Assembly: GCA_034359265.1 (NCBI GenBank)
Contig: CP136896.1
Coordinates: forward strand, 14,911,501-14,975,500
Source: Canna indica
Lineage: Eukaryota; Streptophyta; Magnoliopsida; Zingiberales; Cannaceae
Length of the DNA stretch: 64,000 bases
Direction: 5' to 3'
In this document: in pieces, positions 34,630 to 45,600 of the stretch
How positions within the stretch are numbered: position 1 is the stretch's first letter
How the letters are laid out: each line of letters starts with the position of its first letter
The notes under the pieces: model-generated
Told to the model about the DNA's origin: nothing
The model's database searches: none
What the model saw: only the letters and a program-made list of their open reading frames with translations
Program-made: the position numbers and the translations under genes

Positions 34630-35168
34630 TAAAGGTGGCAATGAGTCGGGCTCAAACTGGCCCGAGCCTGAGCCCCCTTTATGCCCGACCATCTTTGGGT
34701 CATGTCGAGCTAGGCATGGAGATTTTTTGGGTCGGTCCAGCCCGACCCTCAACCCGAAAACTCGAGCCCAAGTTGAGCTCAACTCAACTTGAAAATAAAC
34801 TAAGATTAATTTTAAAATAAAAAGTAGTTTAAACAATTAAGTAATTAATCAAAATTATATTTGAAATCTGAAATATTAATAAATACATATAAAATAAATA
34901 AAAACTTAAAAATAATGCAACAAATATCTTCTTAAGTATTTTTTAGATAATTTAAATTTTTAATCAATCTATTAAAAACTAAGAAAAATGAGTTGAAATC
35001 AAGCCCGATGTCAAGCCCAGCTTCGCACGAGGGTTGGGCCAAGCACGGCTTGACTTCGAGCCGAGCACGGCTTGACTTCGGGCCGAGCACGGCCTATGTG
35101 CCCCAAAGAAGCCACCCGGTCCAATTTAAATAAGAGGTCAGGTCCAGCCCGGCCCATTGCCACCTTTA
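34630..35168. mobile_element. hAT-like MITE, second type
   Basis: Perfect 14-bp inverted ends TAAAGGTGGCAATG / CATTGCCACCTTTA around a 539-bp element rich in GGGCCGAGC/CCCGACC phrases. The end sequence fits the hAT consensus, but no 8-bp target duplication is visible. Confidence 0.65.
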
Positions 35169-35675
35169 GAGTGGCATGAAGGCATTCTCACTAAGCATTG
35201 ACTAGTGGTGAATGGTACTATGAAGAGTAATAATTCCTCAACTGATACCATTTCAAACACCTAGTCTTTTTTTTGAAAGAGAAAGTGAGGGTTGGAGGCC
35301 ACACAATTCATTTCATAAGAGTTGAAATGGTACAAGTACAAGGATCATAACTGCGAATGTAGCCCTAGAACTACCTGCCCGAGAGTGAAAATACAAAGAG
35401 GAAAACCATAATAAAAAAAACAACACAAAAGAAATAGATATCACAATATCCCCATTTCCTTACAATAGTACGCTAATTCGTGACCACATACGCACCCCAG
35501 AACTAACTAGGCTTCGCACGCATTTCCTTTCTTGCTTCTCGGAAGATAATGCAATTCCTAGAGCACCACACTATCAAGAGCCCTTTAAAAGTCTAGCTGT
35601 GAAGAGAAGGAACACCATGAACCGATAGCCCAGGTGGGAAACAAGAATGGTTTGTCTGTCTTAAAAAGGAGTGAC

Positions 35676-36155
35676 TAGGGATGGCAAACCCGCTTTTGGG
35701 GGTTAATCGAAACCAAAACCGATTTCCAAACCCGCTAATCGAAACCGGTCAGTTTCAAAAGCCTATATCCGAAACCAAAATTTTTTGTTCGGATAGAACC
35801 GGTTATTCGTTTACTAATCGGTTAATCGGTAGTAAACGGATAACCGATTCAATGATTAATAACAAAATCAGTTTCGAATACCGGTTAACTGTAAAAAACC
35901 GGTAGTAAATGGATAACCGGTTCAAAGATTAATAACAAAACCGGTTTCGGATACCGATTAACCGCAAAAAACCCGTAACCGAAAACGAATATATAACCGG
36001 TTTCGGTTACCGGTTAACCGCGGCCCGATAACCGAAATCGAACCGATTTTAAACGGTTTTTAGTTTTTACTATTCGAAACCGAAACCGAACCGCAAATCC
36101 ACTATCCAAAACCAGATTTTGCGATTCGGTTAACCGGTTTGAATTGCCATCCCTA
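35676..36155. mobile_element. hAT-type MITE nested in the LINE
   Basis: Ends TAGGGATGGCAA and TTGCCATCCCTA are perfect inverted repeats of the hAT type. Target duplication GGAGTGAC (35668-35675) / GGAGTGGC (36156-36163) is 8 bp with one mismatch. The 480-bp interior is made of degenerate AACCGGTTAACCG and ACCGAAACCGA phrases. It inserted after the LINE. Confidence 0.92.
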
Positions 36156-36219
36156 GGAGTGGCATCCCTCCAAGATTGCAGAACAAGAGACAAACATATG
36201 TTCACAAGTTTCCTCTCCA

Positions 36220-39200
36220 TCATCGCAGAAAACACACTTGTAGTCGTCGTAGTCTACCTCTAGTCAGGAGTCTATTTTCTAGGATAAGCCAATAAAGCAT
36301 CTTCATCTTCAAGGGAATTTTAACTTTCCAAATAGAATTGAGAGTCGAGGTGGAAACCCCTCCATCCATGAGTAAAAAATAGACGGAAGAAGTAGAGAAA
36401 AATTTGCTTCTCTCCCACCTCCAAATGACCCGGTCATTTGAACTCCCCAGTCTCGTCCCTCGAATACTGTTCATGAGTGCAGCCAAACTATCGGGAACGA
36501 TCGCTTCACGCCTGGAGAGCACCCACCTATTCGGGTTCAAGAGGCTAGCCACACAAGCGTTTCGATGCCTACTTACTTTGTATAGATAGGGGAATGTGTC
36601 AGCTAAGCTGTGATTTGATACCCATTATCATTCCGAAAGCTTGTAAAGAGACCATTCCCAATTTGTGTTTCAACACTAAGAATAAAAGGAGTCTTTGCCG
36701 CCATAATCCCTTTCCAGTGACCACCTACTAATGTTATGTTTCCTGGACCAACTTGATCGACTGAAGTATTTTTTGTCCACGATGCTCACCCAAAGAAGTT
36801 TGATCCCCGAAGCAATGCACCACCACCATCGTGCCAACCGCACCAAGTTATGAATATTCAAGTCGATAATTCCCAAGCCACCATTTTGCCTAAGGCTTGT
36901 GACATCTTTCCAGCAAACCAAAGAGTCCAAACCCGAATTTGAACAAGAGCCCGACCACAGGAACGCCCTTCATCTACTGTCAATCATTTTTATAACTCAC
37001 TTTGGAGCCCGAAAAATAGACAAGAAATATCTTGATACACTGCTTAACACGCTGTTAATAAGGATAAGTCGCCCCCCTCTAGATAGTAGTTTCCCTTTCC
37101 AATTTTCTAGGTGAGAATCAATCTTCTCAACAATCTTCATCTAGTCTTGCTTCATTAAATTTTTGTTATGCAATGGAAGGCCCAGATAATTGATGGGGAA
37201 GACTGAATGACGACATCCAAAAGCCCGCACGACTTCATCTGCCCTGACGATGTCATTTAACAGATGAGTGACCGCAGTCTTTACGAAATTTACCTATAGA
37301 CCAATCATCAGCTCAAAGCCAAGAAGCAGTATCTTAAGGTTAATGATGTCGTCCCTGTTTCCCTTTGTAAACACCAAGAAGTCATCGGCAAATTCCAAAT
37401 TCACAATATCAGAATTATTGCTAAGTTTCACCTCGTGTATTAGATCCCGAGAGCGTGCCAGATCCATAAGCTTTGCAAAAACATCTACAACCAGGATGAA
37501 GAGATAGGGAGACAACAGGTCACCCTGGCGCAGGCTTTTCCTGTGTCGGAACCATGGGCTTGGTCTACCATTTAGAAGGACGACTTATTCACTCGAGTGC
37601 AGAAGTACGGATATCCAGTGAATCCAAAGAGGTGGGAAACCACAAGCTTCAAGCAAACAAGGAGGAAGTCCTAGTTTATATTGTCAAAAGCCTATTCCAT
37701 GTCTAATTTTATTAAGAGTGCCTCGAACTTTGTTTTCTTGCAAAAGTGGATAAGCTCCGAGGCGGCCATGTAGCTATCCAAAGTTGACCTCACTTTTAAG
37801 AAAGCGCATTGAGACTCATCAACAAGTCGCTCGATGAAGGGTTTCAGCCTTGACTCAAGGATCTTTGAGAAAATTTTGCATATGCTAGAGGTTAGGCTAA
37901 TCGGCCTAAACATGGATGGGGTATCAGCTCCAGGAGACTTTGGAATCAACGCAATGAAGACTTATTTAATCTGCAAAGGTCAGGTTCTCCAAACATGACC
38001 ACGTTAATAACATTTGAAACCTCCCTATATACTGATGATATCCCAAACGCTTAGAAAAAAACTCTGTCGTAAGCCCATCAGGCCCAAGTGCTTTGTCCTT
38101 TCCCAACAATTTGATATTTGCAATAATTTCCTCCTCCGAGCAAGGCGCGGTCAAGATAGACAAATCCAAAGCCACATGAGGATACAGAGAGCCCCAGTCC
38201 GAGGAAAGTGAGGTCATGTTGGTAGAGCTCATAGAATCTTTTAAAAAATGCGGAGACAGCCTTAGCGATATCCGTCTCATTTTCAATTGAAACGCCGTCA
38301 ACCGAGAGGGAGGAGATCCAAATTTTTCGCTTTCTTCCTGAGGTGGCTGCATGGAAAAATTTTGTATTGCGGTCGCCGTCAGTGAACCATCGGTCCTTAG
38401 CCCTCTGCCTCCAATATGTACTTTTCGCCTCATAGCAATCGTCAAAGTGCGAACAAATTATTGAAACAAATTGAGATTGATCAGCTCTACTTACCTCACC
38501 TCCCTCGCCCCGAGCAATCTGGTCCTCGAGATTTTTCTCCACCTCCAAGATTTGAGGTCTTCTGTAAATTGGTAGTTGTCGACTCCAAGAATGAAGTTTT
38601 TGTCGTAGACGTCTACACTTATTGATCCAGATTGTGACTGCTAAAAGTCCATTTTCCCCAATCCCGGAAGGGGCATGCCAATACCCTGAGATGATCTCCT
38701 TGAAAGAAGAAACCTTTAGCCAAAAGTGCTCCATAGAGAAGAATTTTTTTGAGGAATGGCCATCAACTAGCAACATAAGCGAAGCATGATCCGGAAGTCT
38801 CGGATTCCCAACCTTTACCCTACAAGACGGTAGGGAGTCTAGCAAATCCAAGCTTACGAGGACACGATCTAGTTGGGCAGAAGCTGAATTAGCCTGACTA
38901 TTGCACCACGTGAACCGCCTTTCGGATATCGGTAGGTCAATGAAATCTGAGTCCACGATAATACTTGAGAACATTTCTGAATCATGATGGTTGCCTCGAG
39001 AATTGTGCCTCTCATCGTCCAATCTAGTTACATTAAAATCCCCAGATGATTGTAAATTGGTCAAGATTTTGAAGGATTCTTTCAAGTTCGACCAAAAAAG
39101 ATGACCTTTCGCTTCTTCTGGGAGGCCGATAGACGTTGACTACATTCAGTTGGCGCCTTGTCGATCTACGCAAACTAACTTGCAACTGAGAAAATGTTGA

Positions 39201-39500
39201 CCTCTCAACGACAACACACCTCCCATGAATATGAATTCCAAGCAATGAAGCGACCCCCGGATAGTCCATTTGTGTTACGAAAAGTGTATCCGAAATTCGT
39301 TTGGCCCAAAACGCGTCTCATCCACAAATCGTCAAACGCATCAATCTTTGACTCATTCACGCATAAGAATTTATAAAAGTTTTAAGCATAACATGTTTAC
39401 TGGGTCTACACAACCCCCGCGAACATTCCGAAAGATGATTCTAGTCATGTCATGGATAACAGACAATCGCACACACAACAATCTGCCAAAACAATAAATC
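36220..39500 (-). pseudogene. LINE ORF2: endonuclease, reverse transcriptase, zf-RVT
   Basis: Order on the minus strand: endonuclease with VVNVYRPPR, SGDFNVTRLDDERHN (near 39030) and the PDHASL catalytic region (near 38800); then reverse transcriptase with LGKDKALGPDGLTTEFF (near 38090), MFRPISLTSSICKIFSKIL (near 37900), SPYLFILVVDVF and LEFADDFLVF (near 37500-37360, the FADD catalytic box); then zf-RVT with WKVKIPLKMKMLYWLILENR (near 36330). ORF2 would nick the target and copy LINE RNA; many stops and frame changes kill it. Confidence 0.9.
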
Positions 39501-39552
39501 GGAAATAGCATAGCGCACCAAAATGTCAAGAGAAAAACTATGATCTATCAGT

Positions 39553-41397
39553 CTAAAAGCTGCCAACGGAGCCCTGCTTGTTTCTTAACAGCTCACGAGC
39601 AGGATCATCCACGTCTTTGATGTCGAGTTTACCTAATCTTACCATCTTCTCCTTGTTATCCAGGCTGCTCAAGTGGGTGTCGGCCTTTGAGGAAGGGTTA
39701 GGCGCCGAAGACTTCAGGAAATGGCCAACCATGGTGACATCCGAAGACAGGGGAGACAAGAGGAGCTCTTTCCTCTTCATCACACGATCGAGAGAAGACC
39801 CGCCACAATCGGCCCTCCCCAACAGCCTAGGACTGCGTCGAAGAGGGGCAGGGGAAGCATGCCGGTCGACGAGCGAATGCCCAGTGACAGCGCTGGATCC
39901 ACACAGTTCGAGCACCGCAACATTTGATGAGAAGCCTACAGTCGTCAGCGGTCCAAGATTAGCCACATTGAATGGCCTATACTCCTCAGTGAAGCAGGCT
40001 TGAGTGGTTTGATTCGGGTTGGCCAAGACCAAAACATGGCCCGACCCAATAAATGAAACACCAACGAGAGAGATTAAAGGGCGTTCTGGGCGAATCGAGA
40101 AGACCAGAGATGGGCTCGGACCATGATGGGCCAGTTGCACCAAACATCTTGATTGCAGTCCAATTCCACCAGTGATCATAGGTCCTAGATTGGTGAGCAC
40201 AAGGCCACCAAAACTGGGCCCCACACGCCGACCGACTAACCGAGGGACATCAAACTTGGCGGTGAAGGTTGAAAGGAAGTCGAGATCAATCGCCACGAAG
40301 CCCTATGCGGCTATGCGTCAGCGCCGACGAATAGTCAATCCTGGAAAAGTTGACGCATACAGGTTGAAGCTTGCATTTCCGGCTCTTCCTTGACCCGGAA
40401 TTTTAAATCCCGAACACATGCAAAGTACGTCGGAGAAGCTCAAGCCTTTGGTCGTCGGCCATGCCGTATGAAGTCTTGTACCCAGCGATCCCGACTGCGG
40501 AACTGAGCTTGTCGGAACTAAAAGTGAACCACTGATGGTTTCGTTTAGCACCAAGTTGTGAGATGTCGTAGAAGTCGAATGGCATGCCGTCCGACTTGAC
40601 GCTGGTGTCATCGATGTCGCGCCGGAAGGTGTTGTTCCGCTACTACGACCCACGGAGCTAGTCCTTGTGCGAGAGCTCGAAGGCGTGTTTGCAGCGGTCA
40701 AGTTTGATGGCGAGTCATGGCGGAGTTGGCTCCCTGCACGAATATCTTCCCCAAGAGCCGCGCCATCGTCGAGGACTTCGCGAAGGGAGATGGTCATAAC
40801 ACCTTAATCTTCCATAACAAGGAGTCGCCTTCAAAACCAGTGAAGTAAGAATAGATGAAATGAATGATCGATGAGGTCCCAGTGCAGCAAGAACCCGACG
40901 ACACCACGCGAATTCCTTTTCGCCGAAGGAGATCCATACGCTCGCGTGTGAGCGCCGACTGGATCACAAAACTTTGCAGCCTTAAAGGACGGCTATAAGA
41001 GAAGTTGGCGATGCAGCAGCCTTCGGGAATGAAAAAGGTGCAGCCTTCGAGAGGTTGGAAGTACAAGCGCCAAAACCATGACCGATACGCTTGCAGAGAT
41101 AGCATCTCATCTTTGATGCGCAACCAGCAGCGAGATGGCCTTTTGACGGACATCAGAAGCATCGGCGATCATCACGAAGGGTCCTGAAGTCATGCATCGT
41201 ACGGTTTTGAAGCAGGGATCCTGCGATTGGTGCCGCAGCTCGTTGCCGAGGAGCCACAACAGGCCTTGACGGAGCTCGGCTAACAACCTCGAATAAAGTG
41301 TGAGGTCCAATCTATGGCAGGGCGCTGGACTACAAATTTTAGGAAAAGTCGATCGCAGAAGTTGATACAGATGCAGCCATGCAGGATTCGGGGGCAC
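39553..41397 (-). pseudogene. LINE ORF1 (gag-like), broken
   Basis: Three overlapping frames (41397-40794, 40797-40318, 40296-39553) follow each other on the minus strand ahead of ORF2. Position, basic and serine/proline-rich composition, and the RNKQGSVGSF end fit a LINE ORF1 RNA-binding protein. No zinc knuckle was recognised, so assignment rests mainly on position. Confidence 0.55.
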
Positions 41398-41745
41398 AGC
41401 AGGATCGCGTGAAATCTGCTGTGAGGAGCGACGTTTCCAGATCTTCAGAGGGCCAGAATGAACAAGCGACTTTAGTGCAGTAGATCTAGCTTTCTAGAAC
41501 GACGAAGAAGCGGAGGCGAACGTGCGACTGAAGACATGGCGACGGTGATCGGATTAGTGAGCTTGCGAGAAAACAAGGGCGTGCAGGGATCGGAGCGAGC
41601 GCTGACGCCAACGCCTTACCACAGTCCATTCGCTTGAGACATCTGATACGATTGATCGATCGACGGCATGCCCTCGGACAGTGTCTCGCCAAGGTTCTCG
41701 CCAACCTACCTTGGGCGTCATTCTCCTAGTTTTCAAACACCTAGT

Positions 41746-42290
41746 TTAATCTTCGAATTGTGTGGTTGATATTGGAGTTAGCTTTTTGAGGTGAATTAGG
41801 TCTACTAATTTTTTAACATGATATCAGAGCTAAATTTATGATTGATATTATGTCATCCATAGATGTCCAATTCTGCAAAATTTGACGCTCCCGATGTTCA
41901 ATTCTGAGCGTAAGAAGAATGTGTTAAAGTTTCACGTATGATTAAAATTATCTTTAAATAATTTGGACAATTCTCTCCTAATCAGTTAGCTTTTGAAATG
42001 AGTTAGACCCGTTAATTTCTTAACAAAGTATACCGCAACCACAAGTTGATCATGTTTAGTACAATTTCTCAATTCCATGTATATGAGCCGATTAGACATC
42101 CTAGTCGCACCACACAAGATACACAGGAAAATAATTGTTCGATCGAGGATCATCAGTCTATCACATACCTCAGTCTCAATTCACTACAGAAGTTGCATCA
42201 CCGAAATCCCAAAATTGCGGAAGCACAATGATGGTATGCAAACCACCTTTAGAGATCACATATTGACATCTAAAAAACTACTCAAATAAT
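41746..42290. other. Possible Copia LTR debris between LINE and E3 gene
   Basis: Two related phrases (GTTAGCTTTTTGAGGTGAAT and GTTAGCTTTTGAAATGAGTT, about 200 bp apart) and TGATATCAGAGC near 41820, which resembles a retrotransposon primer site. No coding sequence. Evidence is weak. Confidence 0.3.
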
Positions 42291-42299
42291 ATACAGCAA

Positions 42300-42630
42300 C
42301 CTATCAGAACTCAAGTAAAGAAGAATTCGAATAGTACAGAAGGAATGGCAGGAGATGCACCTGTAATGCTGTAGGGACAAGTAGGGTTCTAATCTGATTA
42401 CTGTGTTATATTTGACAGAACAAAATGGATTTACATAATAACATTTTGAAACTGGCACTATGGTCATTCGTTCTTTCTTTTTTCTTCTTCTGTTTTCCAA
42501 TCCACATTAAGCAATTCAAAAGAAAAAGTTGACCAAGAAGATTTACACTTTCAGCCAAAACTTCAAACTGATGTTAAAATATTTGCCTTCATGGCAAAGT
42601 CCCACGTAGAATCGCTGGATGGAAGTCAAT
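42300..42630 (-). other. Probable 3' UTR of the E3 gene
   Basis: Non-coding, T- and A-rich sequence continues downstream of the stop codon with no repeat signature until about 42290. The poly(A) site is not defined. Confidence 0.4.
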
Positions 42631-42690
42631 TCAATAGGGTTGACCACTAGAAACAGAAAACGTGTTGTATGTGTTGTCGATCATCATTAC
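42631..42690 (-). other. E3 gene exon 4 (C-terminus and stop)
   Basis: Acceptor TATTTTGCAG is followed by codons for VMMIDNTYNTFSVSSGQPY and TGA. The 3' UTR probably runs to about 42300. Confidence 0.85.
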
Positions 42691-45600
42691 CTGCAAAATA
42701 GAAACTTGCATGCTCACATGATGAACATATGAAAATTCTGCAACACACAGAACAGATAATAAAAAGCAGGAATCTACGATTCATATCCCATTGTTACTGC
42801 TGCACTGAAGTGTGAGGACAGTGCACCTTCTTATGGAAGAAATAAACTTCCAACTTCTTTAACATGAAGAAATATTGAATGATGTAATGTGCATTTCTGT
42901 TTTCTTTTTTGAGAAACTTCACTTTTAAATTATTTCAGTAATAGAACAGCAAAGCAAAACTAACTCAAAAGATGCTAATAGTAAAGAACACCAATTGCAA
43001 AAATGTTAATAGAAGAGCGAATAATTTTTGCCTAGGATTCTTAAGGTGATTATGCATAGAATTTTTGTACAAGGAGACATAAATGCTAAATGCCAATTCT
43101 TAGCGACAAACTTACAAAGACAAGATAAAATAAATCTGCTAAAAAGGGAATAATGCACGTACTTTGTCACAGATGGCACAAGTATCACTTCTCTCCATCC
43201 ATTCAAGAATACAAGATAGATGGAAATGGTGTTCACATTTCGTCATAATTAGAGGATTATCAGAATCATATTCTGTCAAGGAGAGAAAAAGAACTTATCA
43301 GATCATCCATTATAAAAGGAGTACAAAGTAAATTGTTTACTGGAGAAATTCAGGATGGGTGAATTAGTCAAAAGTAGCCATGACCAAGGTGTTTTATTTT
43401 TCTACCCAAAATGTCCAGATTAAACTATTCTTGTAAGAAAACATGTCATATACACGCAAAATCGTCATGAAGATGGCAAATCAAGGTTAGTAGGTTAGTT
43501 AACAACAAATTCGTGTTAGTAATATAAGCAATAGTTAATTAATTAATTGCAGTAATAGCATAACAATTGTATGTCAAACTAATGTATTTGTAATAAAGCA
43601 TTATCAAAACCCTATCAGCTCTAGCATAAAATTTCAATTTGTTTACTTAAGTAACCAACACGTGCAAATGTTATCAACCAAGCATCAAATCCAAATTGAT
43701 TGTATTCCAAGAAATGTGGCTAAATATATTTAACAGGAAAATGAACACAATGATGGCACAAAATTCATATATTATATAATAGTTTATGTATTACTTTTTT
43801 CATGACTCATAAGACGTGCAATTATTAAGTAAATGTGAGAGTACAATAGTTAAGTTACTTCATATATTGCTTTTTTCATGACTCATAAGACGTGCTACGC
43901 CGAAGATGATATCAAACCGCTGACTCACCACATCAAGAACCTAGAGTCATGCCACAAGATGATCGTCAGCAGCAGCAGTAGCAACCTTTATTCCAGCACC
44001 AGATACAACCTTATCTGATGAAGAGATAAGGCCGACAAGGAGAATAACAAAGGACGACAATAATACAAGACATGATGGCACCACGTTACTTTTACGCTGG
44101 CTAGCACTACTTTATAGCTGTATGAACAGTAGATTGAGAAAATGAAGGGGAGCTCCACTTGTGCTCCTTCAGTAACTAGAATCCTTTCATCAGAGTAGTG
44201 TTGATATACTCTGTGCTGTCGTTCTGCCCAGCCTGCTTGATACAGGGTCTCGGCGGGTACTTGTTGTGCTCTCCCGGAGCATAGAAAGAGTTTGTGCCTA
44301 TGCTAGTGGAAAATTTCCAGTAACCAAATCAGCCATTGACGCCGAAATATTTGCATGTATGGAGACTCTAAGGGCCCTCAAAATCCATTACTTAGATCAA
44401 AAAGAAATCACCCTGAGGACAGACTGCCAAGCAATCATCTCTTTTTACAATAAATCTGCCTCAACAAAACCATCCAGAGTTCGGTGGTTAAACTTTTTGG
44501 ATTATTGTGTCAGGGGCGGTTGCATAATCAGTGAAGTTGAGCATGAGAACTCCATCAGATCTGGTCTGAATATTTGCCGCTTGTGGGTTCTGGGGGTTTG
44601 GTAGAATTGCTGGTCGAATGATCCATTGTCTCCCTTGGAGACTTGCTGTTGTTCTGGGCTGTCCTGGAATTGCCCTGATTCCTCTACTTGCAAGGTGGTC
44701 TGCTACATGCTGAACATTGTAGCGGAAATTTGTGTGACTATTGTTTGACAATCGTCCAATTAAGGACCTGGATAATAGGAGGTTGCTTTCTCCTCCTTGC
44801 CATCCTTCATAGCCGTGTGTCTGAATTACCAGCTGGATGTGTTCTCTAAAGTCGTGGATGCTTAAAGTCATGTCGGGGGCTGCATATGCTAGCTGAATTC
44901 CCGTGGAAAGGTCAATCTCCATGGAGCTGATGACAGCTCTGTCATCCGCCCATCTGGTGTCTCTGAGTAGAACCAGCGCGTTAACTCCCGCATTTCTGCG
45001 GTGGAGGGTTTGTAACCTTATCATTATCATGCCCATGTGAAGGTGTTGGAGCCCTGCTTGGACTAGCAGGTTATAACTCTGGTCGGTAATGAAGGGGAGC
45101 TCCACTTGTGCTCCTTCAGTAACTAGAATCCTTTCATCAGAGTAGTGTTGATATACTCTGTGCTGTCGTTCTGCCCAGCCTGCTTGATACAGGGTCTCGG
45201 CGGGTACTTGTTGTGCTCTCTGGTACTGAGAGATGGATAACTCCGCTTCTGGGTCTAGTTGTGATTCTAGACTTCTGTTGAAAGTTCGTCCAGTAGGTCT
45301 TGAAGAAAGACGCCGTTGTGCAGTATGGCGTAGTCTACTGGCCAATCGATAACCACGGATCTGGTCATCGATCGTTGGTTGCAGGTTTCCTTGGTTGGAA
45401 ATTGAGGCTCTTGGGGGAGCAACTTCAGTTCTTGTGGTACTCATTTTCTTAGTTTAGATTTTTCTTCTTCCAAAATTACCTTAGGGTCTTTGAATACGTA
45501 TAATTTTCCCTTAAGCTTTGGAAGTGCAACTTTGGGTTGTTCACCCAATTGTAGTTTCTGAAGATCTTTTGTAAGCGAGTCAATAGAGCTCGCAAGATCG

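Larger units (their letters stand above)
35266..41730 (-). mobile_element. Full-length plant LINE, inactive
   Basis: A non-LTR retrotransposon on the minus strand. A poly(T) run at 35266-35273 marks its 3' poly(A). A perfect 15-bp target duplication TTTCAAACACCTAGT lies at 35251-35265 and 41731-41745. ORF1-like frames lie at about 41400-39550 and ORF2 at about 39500-36220. Stops and frameshifts run throughout, so it cannot move. An hAT MITE sits in its 3' part (35676-36155). Confidence 0.92.

Noticed and set aside
39553..40296. A host gene of 247 codons
   Set aside because: It lies inside the target duplications of the full-length LINE, just before its endonuclease, so it is part of ORF1.
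44266..44604. 112-codon viral-looking open frame
   Set aside because: It crosses junctions between oppositely oriented viral pieces, so it was created by rearrangement.
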